The notes under the pieces were generated by a model that saw only the letters and a program-made list of their open reading frames with translations, did not search any database and was not told where the DNA came from. Positions 1 through 7,926 of a stretch of 64,000 bases of DNA are shown here, piece by piece. The first letter of the stretch is position 1. Each line of letters starts with the position of its first letter. A program made the translations under genes and the position numbers. The DNA is from Marinifilum breve (GTDB lineage: Bacteria; Bacteroidota; Bacteroidia; Bacteroidales; Marinifilaceae). The stretch is taken from positions 248,001 through 312,000 of the forward strand of contig NZ_QFLI01000005.1 in NCBI RefSeq assembly GCF_003202155.1, written 5' to 3'.

Positions 1-1
1 G

Positions 2-610
2 GATAAATACACTTCAATTAGCAACAGCTACATTTCTCCAACTATTATCGAGGAACGTCAGCTTAATGTTGCATCAATGGATGTTTTCTCTCGTCTGATG
101 ATGGATAGAATCATCTTCCTTGGTGTTCCAATTGATGACTATGTTGCTAACATCATCATGGCTCAGTTATTATTCCTTGAATCTACTGATCCTTCTAAGG
201 ATATTCAGATTTACTTTAACTCTCCAGGAGGTTCGGTTCATGCAGGTTTAGGTATTTACGATACCATGCAATACATCAAGTGTGACGTTGCTACAATTTG
301 TACTGGTATGGCTGCATCAATGGGAGCTGTTTTGCTAACTGCAGGTACAAAAGGAAAACGTTCTGCATTAAAGCACTCGCGAATCATGATTCACCAACCA
401 ATGGGTGGAGCGCAAGGGCAAGCTTCGGATATCGAGATTACCGCTCGTGAAATCTTGAAATTAAAGAAAGAATTGTATACCATTATTGCTGACCATTCAG
501 GAAATACTTACGAAAAAGTAGAAAAAGATTCTGATCGTGATTACTGGATGACAGCTATGGAAGCTAAAGAATATGGTATGATTGATGAAGTGCTAACGCG
601 CGAGAAATAA
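2..610 (+). CDS. clpP: ATP-dependent Clp protease proteolytic subunit (5' end outside window)
   Basis: ClpP is the serine peptidase that forms the double-ring chamber degrading unfolded proteins fed in by ClpX or ClpA. The reading frame is open from base 2 and encodes recognisable ClpP residues before the first in-frame ATG at 77 ([14 protein letters not shown], then [16 protein letters not shown]). The true start therefore lies outside the window, and a start at 77 would remove the N-terminal region that lines the axial pore. The catalytic serine lies in GMAASMGA and the histidine in MIHQPMGG, followed by the QGQASDIEI segment typical of ClpP. clpX follows 87 bp downstream on the same strand, the usual arrangement. 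Family assignment is certain; only the start is unknown. Confidence 0.97.
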   Translation, partial: DKYTSISNSYISPTIIEERQLNVASMDVFSRLMMDRIIFLGVPIDDYVANIIMAQLLFLESTDPSKDIQIYFNSPGGSVHAGLGIYDTMQYIKCDVATICTGMAASMGAVLLTAGTKGKRSALKHSRIMIHQPMGGAQGQASDIEITAREILKLKKELYTIIADHSGNTYEKVEKDSDRDYWMTAMEAKEYGMIDEVLTREK

Positions 611-663
611 TCAATCATCTCAAAATCAAAACAAACCTAATGCAGAGTTAATCGTAAAATCAT

Positions 664-671
664 TAACTTTG
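664..671 (+). promoter_or_regulatory. candidate -7 element of a clpX promoter
   Basis: TAACTTTG matches the Bacteroidota -7 consensus TAnnTTTG and lies 26 bp before the clpX ATG. No convincing -33 TTG is seen at the expected distance, so clpX may also be read from the clpP promoter. Confidence 0.35.
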
Positions 672-697
672 CATTTTTAGTACTATAAATCAATATC

Positions 698-1912
698 ATG
701 GATAAATGCTCGTTTTGCGGGAGAGAGAAGAAAGATACTAACCTTCTGATTGCAGGAATTAGTGGTCACATCTGCGATAGCTGTATCGACCAGGCATATT
801 CAATTGTACAGGAAGAATTAAAAAATCGTTCGGATCTTAACCTGAAAGAGATTAAATTATTGAAACCGATGGAAATTAAAGCTTTCCTTGATCAGTATGT
901 AATTGGTCAGGATGAAGCTAAAAAATACCTTTCTGTTGCGGTTTACAATCATTATAAAAGATTACTTCAGGAGAGAGACGATGAAGATATCGAGATTGAA
1001 AAATCGAATATCATTCTTGTAGGTGAAACAGGTACAGGTAAAACTCTTTTGGCAAGAACCATTGCTAAAATGTTGCATGTTCCTTTTACCATTGTTGATG
1101 CTACTGTATTGACTGAAGCTGGTTATGTTGGTGAAGATATTGAATCAATTTTAACAAGATTACTACAAGCTTCTGATTACGATGTAGAAGCTGCTGAAAA
1201 AGGAATCGTGTTCATTGATGAGATCGATAAAATTGCTCGTAAAAGCGATAACCCATCTATTACTCGTGATGTTTCAGGAGAGGGTGTTCAGCAAGGATTG
1301 TTAAAATTATTGGAAGGATCAGTTGTTAATGTTCCACCTCAAGGAGGTCGTAAACATCCTGATCAGAAAATGATTCCTGTGAATACGAAAAACATTCTTT
1401 TTGTTTGTGGTGGTGCTTTCGATGGCATTCAAAGAAAAATTGCACAAAGAATGAACACTCAGGTTGTTGGTTTTAATGCAAGCAAGGAAAAAGAACAAGT
1501 TGATCAGGAAAACTTCTTACAGTACATTGCACCTCAGGATTTAAAATCATTCGGATTGATTCCTGAAATTATTGGTCGTTTGCCAGTTTTAACTTACCTG
1601 GAGCCATTAAACAGAGAAGCACTTCGTAACATTTTAACAGAGCCTAAAAACTCAATAGTTAAGCAATATACAAAGTTGTTTAAGATTGATGATATTGAAT
1701 TGACTTTCGAAGAGAGCGCATTAGAATACATTGTTGACAAAGCTGTGGAATTCAAATTGGGAGCTCGTGGATTGCGTTCGATTTGTGAAGCAATCATGAT
1801 GGATGCAATGTTTGAATTGCCTTCTGGAGATGACAAGAAAATTTCGATTGATAGCAAATATGCTAGCGAAAAACTTGAAAAAGTAAACTTAAAACGTTTA
1901 AAAGTCGCATAA
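698..1912 (+). CDS. clpX: ATP-dependent Clp protease ATP-binding subunit ClpX
   Basis: ClpX is the hexameric AAA+ unfoldase that recognises substrates and threads them into ClpP in the cytoplasm. At 404 aa it has the usual family length. The N-terminal four-cysteine zinc-binding domain is visible (CSFC near residue 4, CDSC near residue 26). It is followed by Walker A GETGTGKT, Walker [11 protein letters not shown], and the C-terminal AAA+ small domain with the sensor-2 segment GARGLRS. The substrate-loop and ClpP-contact (IGF-like) region falls around [12 protein letters not shown], which looks altered compared with proteobacterial ClpX. The ATG at 698 starts directly with the zinc-finger motif. 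It is paired with clpP upstream and followed by a strong terminator. Confidence 0.97.
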   Translation: MDKCSFCGREKKDTNLLIAGISGHICDSCIDQAYSIVQEELKNRSDLNLKEIKLLKPMEIKAFLDQYVIGQDEAKKYLSVAVYNHYKRLLQERDDEDIEIEKSNIILVGETGTGKTLLARTIAKMLHVPFTIVDATVLTEAGYVGEDIESILTRLLQASDYDVEAAEKGIVFIDEIDKIARKSDNPSITRDVSGEGVQQGLLKLLEGSVVNVPPQGGRKHPDQKMIPVNTKNILFVCGGAFDGIQRKIAQRMNTQVVGFNASKEKEQVDQENFLQYIAPQDLKSFGLIPEIIGRLPVLTYLEPLNREALRNILTEPKNSIVKQYTKLFKIDDIELTFEESALEYIVDKAVEFKLGARGLRSICEAIMMDAMFELPSGDDKKISIDSKYASEKLEKVNLKRLKVA

Positions 1913-1970
1913 CCGATACCAGATTTAAAATATAAAGTAGTCTTATTGTATCGGAATCTTATAAAAAAAA

Positions 1971-2000
1971 TACCGGAGTTTGTCTCCGGTATTTTTTTTT
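1971..2000 (+). terminator. rho-independent terminator after clpX
   Basis: A perfect 8-bp stem (TACCGGAG at 1971-1978 with CTCCGGTA at 1984-1991) is followed by a long T run. An A run before the stem lets it also serve the converging minus-strand gene that ends at 2019. Confidence 0.9.
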
Positions 2001-2018
2001 TACTCTATGATAAAATCT

Positions 2019-2870
2019 CTACATGCTTATTGTAATGGTACCTCCGTGGGAAGTTACACTTGCATCTCCATCGCAATGATCGACAGTATCGCCTCCACCA
2101 TAATTAACGGTTCCTTCACCAATATCCTGCAGTGTAAAAAGTGCAGTACCTCCAATAACATTTTTACATGCATAGGCATACAATAAATCAGACTGACTGG
2201 TCAATGACATTAAAGCACCATTAGGATAAGTAATATCAATATCACTGGTAAGATTATAAATATCATCTACATAATCAACATCATCTTCTTCACTCCTTAT
2301 ATATTTATAATCTGCTTCAAATGAACTAACTGGAAATGGAACCACATTACTTTCCTGATCAGTAAATGAAAATTTTATTGTACTAGATGACACCGAAAAA
2401 TCTCTGCCAGCTAAATCTCCAACAATATCAAAATTAAATGCTCCGGTAACATCAAAATTATTTACCTCAAGTTCTTGCAATCTAATCTCAAATTTCTGTA
2501 ATTTTTCATCTACTGGGTCAACAACCACTTTACCTTTAAATTTACCTCCAAGAGATGAAATGGTTTTTTCACTACCGTAATCTATCACTACCGAATCAAT
2601 TACTTCTCCTGTTCTGTAAATGGTTGGTGTAACTCCGGTTGGCACCTCATCATCTATAACATCCTTCTTGGTATCCAAATTATTCATTACAATGGCATTT
2701 ACATTCATTACAATGTCATTAATTCCATTATTAATGTTTAAGCAATAGGTCGCTGGAACCGTAAAAATATCATCAATAATATCTTCCGGATCAGAACCTG
2801 TTGAACATGAATTCGTTGTTCCTGCGAACAAAAAAGCAACAAGGCCTAATTTTAAATATCTAAAATTCAT
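2019..2870 (-). CDS. putative lipoprotein of unknown function
   Basis: The protein is 283 aa. It begins MNFRYLKLGLVAFLFAGTTNSC, a short hydrophobic signal with a cysteine shortly after it, so it is probably a lipoprotein of the periplasm or outer membrane. The mature part is rich in Asp, Val and Ser and looks like a beta-rich domain. No family was recognised. The frame stays open upstream to 3104, but that stretch is the antisense shadow of folA. The ATG at 2870, one base after the folA stop, gives the signal peptide and was chosen for that reason. It probably shares a transcript with folA and thyA. Function is unknown. Confidence 0.75.
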   Translation of the reverse strand: MNFRYLKLGLVAFLFAGTTNSCSTGSDPEDIIDDIFTVPATYCLNINNGINDIVMNVNAIVMNNLDTKKDVIDDEVPTGVTPTIYRTGEVIDSVVIDYGSEKTISSLGGKFKGKVVVDPVDEKLQKFEIRLQELEVNNFDVTGAFNFDIVGDLAGRDFSVSSSTIKFSFTDQESNVVPFPVSSFEADYKYIRSEEDDVDYVDDIYNLTSDIDITYPNGALMSLTSQSDLLYAYACKNVIGGTALFTLQDIGEGTVNYGGGDTVDHCDGDASVTSHGGTITISM

Positions 2871-2871
2871 A

Positions 2872-3357
2872 CTATTTTCTTTTGTAATCGATAAATGAAT
2901 AAGGATATTCATTCTTTTCATCAGGCATACAATCTTCTCGAGCAATAGATTCCCATTCTGTTGATTTAATTTCTGGAAAGAATGTATCCCCTTCAAATTC
3001 TTTATGAACCAATGTAAGGTACAACTCATCAGCTTTGTCCATAGCCTGCTCGTAAATTGTTCCTCCGCCAATAATAAATACTTTTTCCTGATCCTTAACT
3101 GCATTCAAAGCTTCTTCCAAAGAATGAACGACAATACATCCCTCCTGCTTGTAATCTTCCTGACGAGTAATAATTACCGAAGTTCTATTAGGAAGTGGCT
3201 TACCAATGGAATCGAAAGTTTTTCGTCCCATTATAATGGTATGCCCTGTAGTTAACGCTTTAAATCTTTTCAAATCTGCCGAAAGGCGCCAGATTAGCTG
3301 ATTGTCTTTCCCAATAACATTGTTTCGGGAAGCTGCGACTATGATTGATAAAGTCAT
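2872..3357 (-). CDS. folA: dihydrofolate reductase
   Basis: This enzyme reduces dihydrofolate to tetrahydrofolate with NADPH, regenerating the cofactor consumed by thymidylate synthase. The 161-aa length is normal for the family. The N-terminus MTLSIIVAASRNNVIGKDNQLIWRL carries the substrate-loop pattern IGxxNxLxW. The NADPH-binding motif GRKTFDSIGKPLPNR and the IIGGGTIYEQ segment are both present. It lies downstream of thyA on the same strand, the classic folate pair, but a four-helix-bundle gene sits between them. The lipoprotein gene follows with a one-base gap. Confidence 0.96.
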   Translation of the reverse strand: MTLSIIVAASRNNVIGKDNQLIWRLSADLKRFKALTTGHTIIMGRKTFDSIGKPLPNRTSVIITRQEDYKQEGCIVVHSLEEALNAVKDQEKVFIIGGGTIYEQAMDKADELYLTLVHKEFEGDTFFPEIKSTEWESIAREDCMPDEKNEYPYSFIDYKRK

Positions 3358-3359
3358 AA

Positions 3360-3386
3360 ATTGCGAATTAATAATTACGAATTACG
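3360..3386. repeat. AT-rich TTAATTCGTAATT-type repeat, right copy
   Basis: This block contains AATTACGAATTACG and encodes the last codons and stop (RNS*) of the four-helix-bundle gene. A matching block lies on the other side of that gene at 3737-3763. Confidence 0.5.
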
Positions 3387-3734
3387 TTGCTTTATTGTCT
3401 TTTGAATGCTTCCAATGATACGAAGCAATTCATCAGTATCTTCTAAAACACTTTGTCCCTCTTCATTTGTTAAATAATTAGTTGCAGTTAGTAACCGCAG
3501 CCAATAGTGTGTTTCCCTAGCCTCTTTATAAGCAATTGTCAACTTCGCAAAAAAATCTTTTTCACTTTGCCCACCAATCGCTTCCTCAACATTAGCACCT
3601 ATAGAAGTGCCAGCTCGTAATAGCTGTTTGCTAAGAACATATTCCTTCTTTTTCTCATTTAAATATCTATACAAATTCACAATACGAACCGCAAAGGCAA
3701 AACTCTTCTGTTGTAATACATTGTCCTTTTTCAT
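3375..3734 (-). CDS. four helix bundle protein (S23/intervening-sequence-like family)
   Basis: This 119-aa protein belongs to the small all-helical family named after proteins encoded in 23S rRNA intervening sequences, also related to the Avd subunit of diversity-generating retroelements. The motifs SKQLLRAGTSIGANVEEAIGGQSEKDF and KEARETHYWLRLL are diagnostic. Family members are thought to bind nucleic acid, but most free-standing ones have no known role. The gene sits between thyA and folA and is bordered on both sides by copies of an AATTCGTAATT repeat, the left copy just before the start and the right copy supplying its stop. This suggests it arrived as a small cassette, which is inference. 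No reverse transcriptase or rRNA is nearby. Confidence 0.9.
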   Translation of the reverse strand: MKKDNVLQQKSFAFAVRIVNLYRYLNEKKKEYVLSKQLLRAGTSIGANVEEAIGGQSEKDFFAKLTIAYKEARETHYWLRLLTATNYLTNEEGQSVLEDTDELLRIIGSIQKTIKQRNS

Positions 3735-3736
3735 TT

Positions 3737-3763
3737 TAAATTCGTAATTGTTAATTCGTAATT
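3737..3763. repeat. AT-rich TTAATTCGTAATT-type repeat, left copy
   Basis: TTCGTAATT occurs twice in tandem between thyA and the four-helix-bundle gene, mirroring the copy at 3360-3386. The thyA stop lies at its edge. Confidence 0.5.
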
Positions 3764-4556
3764 AAACTGAAATCGCTCCTTTGATATGAGGATGTGCTTC
3801 ATAATTCTCCAATGAGAAATCTTCATATTTAAAGTCGAAAATGCTCTTCACATCAGGATTAATTTTCATCTGAGGCAAATCTTTTGTTTCTCTGGTCAAT
3901 TGCAACTTAACCTGATCCAAGTGATTCATATAAATATGAGCATCACCCAAAGTATGAACAAACTCACCTGGTTCAAGATCACAAACCTGAGCCATCATCA
4001 TGGTAAGTAAAGCATAGGATGCAATGTTAAAAGGAACCCCCAGAAAAATATCGGCACTACGCTGATACAACTGACACGACAATTTACCGTTTGCAACATA
4101 GAATTGGAACAAAGCATGACATGGTGGCAAAGCCATATTTTCAATATCACCAGCATTCCATGCACTTACAATTAAGCGACGCGAATCTGGATTGTTTTTA
4201 ATATCGTGAACCACTTGCTTGATTTGATCTAATGATTCACCATTTTCTTTTGGCCATGATCTCCACTGGTAACCATATACATGTCCCAAATCTCCATTCT
4301 CATCGGCCCATTCGTTCCAAATGCGTACACCATTATCTTGAAGATATTTCACATTTGTATCGCCATTCAAGAACCATAGCAATTCATGAATAATAGACTT
4401 TAAATGAAGTTTCTTTGTAGTAAGAACAGGAAATCCTTTAGACAAATCAAAACGCATTTGATGCCCAAAAACACTAACGGTTCCAGTACCTGTTCTGTCT
4501 TCCTTTTTGTTCCCTTCTTCAAGAACTCTTTCTAATAATTGAAGATATTGTTGCAT
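3762..4556 (-). CDS. thyA: thymidylate synthase
   Basis: ThyA methylates dUMP to dTMP using methylenetetrahydrofolate, the committed step of dTTP synthesis. The 264-aa length matches bacterial ThyA. The catalytic cysteine lies in [13 protein letters not shown], the folate and dUMP sites in [20 protein letters not shown], and the C-terminus ends [10 protein letters not shown], close to the canonical tail PxIKAPVAV. Signature [10 protein letters not shown] is present near the N-terminus. It is first in a minus-strand group with the four-helix-bundle gene, folA and a lipoprotein. Confidence 0.98.
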   Translation of the reverse strand: MQQYLQLLERVLEEGNKKEDRTGTGTVSVFGHQMRFDLSKGFPVLTTKKLHLKSIIHELLWFLNGDTNVKYLQDNGVRIWNEWADENGDLGHVYGYQWRSWPKENGESLDQIKQVVHDIKNNPDSRRLIVSAWNAGDIENMALPPCHALFQFYVANGKLSCQLYQRSADIFLGVPFNIASYALLTMMMAQVCDLEPGEFVHTLGDAHIYMNHLDQVKLQLTRETKDLPQMKINPDVKSIFDFKYEDFSLENYEAHPHIKGAISV

Positions 4557-4629
4557 AATGTATCAATCGAAATTTTAGTTTTTAAAGATACATTAATTCG
4601 TAAAGAGTATCTAACACCAATCCGATAGA

Positions 4630-5595
4630 TTAACATTTTTTACCAAATACCGATTTTAAAAATCGTTCCAGTCGGCAAATCCAAACCACTACAATTCCTA
4701 AAATCAACCTTGGAATAATCATCCATCCCAATGGAACACCAATGGCTGCAAAGAGTAATGGATCTTCCAATTGAGAGTGCGACACAGCAATATGATGATT
4801 CAATAAATCAGCATCTTCCTTACTCATCTTCCCTTCATCAACCTGCTCCATAATAATGGCAGCTCCATAAGCCAATCCTAATGTATTTGCTACTATCCAC
4901 GAAAAAGAGGTCGACTCCGGTAATCCCATAACAACTTGCAATGGCTTCAAGAATTTCGAAATCCACTTGATGATGCCAAACAGTTCCAATATTTTTTGAA
5001 AAATCATTAATAAAGTAATTAGCACAATTACTTTAATGGCTAGCAACAATGATGACTGAGCCCAATCCAGGAACATGATAGAAAATGATTCCTTTGATGT
5101 GGCAATTGAACTAATTTGTTGAATCGATTCACCAGGTAACAGCGAATTTAAAACCGCACCAATTGCAAAACTTCCAAATACACGAAGCAGAATCATCCTA
5201 AGCACTGATGATCCTGTTTTTTTCAAAACAGCAGTTTCGATTATAAATCCATGTGCAACCAAACACATTACTGCTAATATGGTGACTACTCTACCCTGCA
5301 TTTCAAGACTGGTAATTACAGCTATTGCAGTATATATATTGGTGAAAATACTTGTCAATAAAACAAATGCCGATTCGCCAGGCAAGCCAATTAGTTCGAA
5401 AGCAGGAGCCAAGTAGGAAGAAACTATAGCCAAGACTCCTGTATAGTTTAAAATCATGACACCAAAAGAAACCGGAATCATGATACTTAGCAACCATTTT
5501 GTTGTAGAATAAGCTTTGGGTAATGCAATTTTTACCGCTTCTTTTATTTTCTCTTTCCCCGATTGCCTTGTTTGATAACCTTTATTTACCTGCAT
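4630..5595 (-). CDS. nucleoside recognition (Gate) domain membrane protein
   Basis: This is a 321-aa integral membrane protein with about eight hydrophobic segments. It resembles the nucleoside-recognition or Gate family (SpmA/SpmB-like and FeoB-gate-like proteins), with features such as PESTSFSWIVANTLGLAYGAAIIMEQ and an HHIAVSHSQLEDPLLFAAIG segment that fits such proteins. The substrate is not established for the family. It lies back to back with a nucleoside permease that begins 250 bp away on the plus strand, which fits a nucleoside-related role but does not prove it. The region between them shows no clear promoter. Confidence 0.8.
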   Translation of the reverse strand: MQVNKGYQTRQSGKEKIKEAVKIALPKAYSTTKWLLSIMIPVSFGVMILNYTGVLAIVSSYLAPAFELIGLPGESAFVLLTSIFTNIYTAIAVITSLEMQGRVVTILAVMCLVAHGFIIETAVLKKTGSSVLRMILLRVFGSFAIGAVLNSLLPGESIQQISSIATSKESFSIMFLDWAQSSLLLAIKVIVLITLLMIFQKILELFGIIKWISKFLKPLQVVMGLPESTSFSWIVANTLGLAYGAAIIMEQVDEGKMSKEDADLLNHHIAVSHSQLEDPLLFAAIGVPLGWMIIPRLILGIVVVWICRLERFLKSVFGKKC

Positions 5596-5846
5596 CAGCT
5601 ATAGTTGTTTAGGAGGCAAAAGTACCATTTTTTTCATATCAATATGGCTTACATTATTCATTTATTAACGCACTTACAAAGTTTTACTTGGCTGCTTATT
5701 AACAATGCTTTTACCTTTCTTCTTTTTTTGTTAGATTTGGATCTTTCAAAATTGATAGCCAATTACATCTATTGATTTTGAACTACTAGAACAACCAAAC
5801 CATTTAGAAAAACATTTACTAATCTTATTTATTTAAACAACGAATT

Positions 5847-7103
5847 ATGGGAATTAAAGGTCGATTGACGCTATTAAACTTCCTACAGTTTTTTATCTGG
5901 GGAGCATGGTTGATAACCATTGCAAATTATTGGTTTGGAACAAAACAATGGTCACCTACCGAATTTGGTGCCGTTTTCTCAACAATGGGTATCGCTTCTT
6001 TATTTATGCCAACACTTACCGGTATTATAGCCGACCGTTGGATGAATGCCGAAAGGTTATATGGAGTTCTTCACTTACTTGGAGGTGCAGCATTGCTTTA
6101 CCTACCTCAAATTGAAACTTCCACTTCATTTATTAGCGTAATTTTAGTGGCCATGATTTGCTACATGCCTACAATTGCACTAATGAATACTATTTCTTAC
6201 ACTGTTTTAAAAAATAACAACTACGATGTAATTAAGGTATTTCCTCCTATTCGTGTGTGGGGAACCATTGGTTTTATTGCAGCCATGTGGGTAACCAACC
6301 TTACGGGATCAAAAGCTTCGGCAAACCAATTTTACATTGCCGGATTCGTATCATTCCTATTGGCGGCCTACTCATTTACAATGCCTCAATGTAAGCCTCA
6401 AAACAAAGGACAAAAGGGTGCTCCTCTTGTTGAAACATTAGGTTTGAACGCCTTTAAATTGTTCAAGAACTACAAAATGGCATTGTTCTTTATTTTCTCA
6501 ATGTTTTTGGGGGCAGCTTTACAGTTAACCAACATGTATGGCGATGTATTTTTAGATAGCTTTAAACACGTTGACAAATATGCCGATTCATTTGTTGTAA
6601 AATATTCTACCATCATCATGTCGATTTCTCAGATATCTGAGACTTTATTCATCTTGGCAATTCCATTCTTCCTGAAGAAATTTGGTATCAAGAAAGTAAT
6701 GCTAATCAGTATGATTGCCTGGGTACTTCGTTTCGGATTATTCGCTTATGGCGATCCTGCTGGTGGATTATGGATGATCATTCTATCGTGTATCATTTAT
6801 GGTATGGCTTTCGATTTCTTCAATATTTCGGGTTCACTTTTCGTAGAAACACAGTGCGATTCTAGCATTCGTGCAAGTGCACAGGGATTGTTTATGATGA
6901 TGACCAACGGTTTTGGCGCAATCATGGGATCTTGGATTAGTGGAATTATTATCGGAGCATTCTTTACTGGTAATGATGGAAACTTTATCTGGATGGATAT
7001 CTGGAATACCTTTGCAATCTACTCATTGGTAATTGCTATATTCTTCTGGATTTTATTTAAACACAAACACGATCCTAAGCAGGTAGAAAATATAGCTCAC
7101 TAA
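5847..7103 (+). CDS. nucleoside permease (NupG/XapB-like MFS transporter)
   Basis: This 418-aa polytopic membrane protein has about 12 hydrophobic segments and resembles the nucleoside:H+ symporter family (NupG, XapB) of the major facilitator superfamily. The N-terminus LTLLNFLQFFIWGAWLITIANYWF and the loop GIIADRWMNAERLYG are typical of that family, as is IRVWGTIGFIAAMW. It should import nucleosides across the inner membrane by proton symport. The exact nucleoside range cannot be read from sequence. A good terminator follows it. Confidence 0.9.
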   Translation: MGIKGRLTLLNFLQFFIWGAWLITIANYWFGTKQWSPTEFGAVFSTMGIASLFMPTLTGIIADRWMNAERLYGVLHLLGGAALLYLPQIETSTSFISVILVAMICYMPTIALMNTISYTVLKNNNYDVIKVFPPIRVWGTIGFIAAMWVTNLTGSKASANQFYIAGFVSFLLAAYSFTMPQCKPQNKGQKGAPLVETLGLNAFKLFKNYKMALFFIFSMFLGAALQLTNMYGDVFLDSFKHVDKYADSFVVKYSTIIMSISQISETLFILAIPFFLKKFGIKKVMLISMIAWVLRFGLFAYGDPAGGLWMIILSCIIYGMAFDFFNISGSLFVETQCDSSIRASAQGLFMMMTNGFGAIMGSWISGIIIGAFFTGNDGNFIWMDIWNTFAIYSLVIAIFFWILFKHKHDPKQVENIAH

Positions 7104-7130
7104 AAAATATTCAGGTCAGTTGCCTGCATC

Positions 7131-7176
7131 ACCCTCTAATTTTCTTTTTGCTGAAAATTAGGGGGTGTTTTGTTTA
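7131..7176 (+). terminator. terminator after nucleoside permease
   Basis: A 14-bp stem (7131-7144 with 7153-7166, one wobble pair) is followed by TTTTGTTTATTT. Confidence 0.85.
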
Positions 7177-7218
7177 TTTATTTTTTTATCAACATGATAC
7201 ATATCATATAATATAGTC

Positions 7219-7428
7219 GTAATTTTCACACTCATATATGCAGGAAGCTATATGATAGGTGTAGTTTTCACACTGCTATATGCAGGAAACTATATTATTA
7301 GTGTAGATTTCATGCTGATATATGATGCAAGCTATGTTATAAGTGTAGTTTTCATGCTGCTATATGCAGGAGACTATTTCATAGGCTTATGATTCATATT
7401 GATACATGTCTGATATTATTACTTAGAT
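7219..7428. repeat. intergenic array of five 42-bp degenerate repeats
   Basis: Units start at 7219, 7261, 7303, 7345 and (more decayed) 7387, all exactly 42 bp apart. The shared pattern is GTAGTTTTCA, then TGCTATATGCAGGAAACTAT, then a variable end near ATTAGT. There is no indel between units, and 42 bp is twice the 21-bp period of the arrays found elsewhere in this window. It fills most of the gap between the permease terminator and the HTH gene at 7493. No matching ORF or tRNA-like structure is seen. Confidence 0.85.
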
Positions 7429-7492
7429 ATTTTGTTGATAATATAACTGAAATACACTAAATTACAGTTATTATATGAACAACACATAGCTC

Positions 7493-7828
7493 ATGAAACC
7501 TTCAAAACCCATTAAACTACCTGTAGATCTTCATAAACTCATACACGATGCCATGGCAGAAACACGCATGAGTACGGTAGATTTAGCTGCTGAACTTGGC
7601 ATAGGAAACTCCTCGGTTCATTATCTATTAAAAAGGCGTGGCGTTCAGGTTGGGCGACTTTGGACCATTTGCGAAGCCACTGGTGTGAATATCTTTAAAC
7701 AATTGGCCGATGCTATTGACATCAATAATCCGGTAGATAAAGAAAAGGAACAACTCAAAAAAGAAATTGAAGATCTGAAAAAAGAACGTGAGATATTACG
7801 AGATGTGATCTCTTTGATGAAAAAGTAG
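7493..7828 (+). CDS. small helix-turn-helix protein with C-terminal coiled coil
   Basis: The protein is 111 aa. Residues about 10-65 look like an XRE/Cro-type helix-turn-helix: MSTVDLAAELGIGNSSVHYLLKRRGVQVGRLWTICEATG. Residues 80-111 are a highly charged heptad-like helix, EKEQLKKEIEDLKKEREILRDVI, likely a dimerising coiled coil. It is probably a DNA-binding protein; no target can be named. The gene stands alone between the 42-bp repeat array and a bidirectional hairpin. Whether it binds the array next to it is an open question. Confidence 0.75.
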   Translation: MKPSKPIKLPVDLHKLIHDAMAETRMSTVDLAAELGIGNSSVHYLLKRRGVQVGRLWTICEATGVNIFKQLADAIDINNPVDKEKEQLKKEIEDLKKEREILRDVISLMKK

Positions 7829-7857
7829 ACAATTTAACCTTACATTGAAATAGAAAG

Positions 7858-7888
7858 TAAAAAGGGGAGGTTTTATAAAACCTCCCCT
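7858..7888. terminator. perfect hairpin between convergent genes
   Basis: AGGGGAGGTTTT pairs perfectly with AAAACCTCCCCT (7863-7888). On the minus strand it is followed by TTTTTACTTT, so it best serves the beta-propeller gene ending at 7927; on the plus strand it has no T run. Confidence 0.8.
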
Positions 7889-7926
7889 CCAATATCAACT
7901 AAAGTCAACAATTAGTATATTTTCAA

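Noticed and set aside
2871-3104. Longer start for the lipoprotein at 2019-2870
   Set aside because: The added part lies wholly inside folA on the same strand in another frame; the ATG at 2870 gives a proper signal peptide.
3375-3734. Diversity-generating retroelement accessory (Avd)
   Set aside because: The fold is related, but no reverse transcriptase, template repeat or variable protein is nearby.
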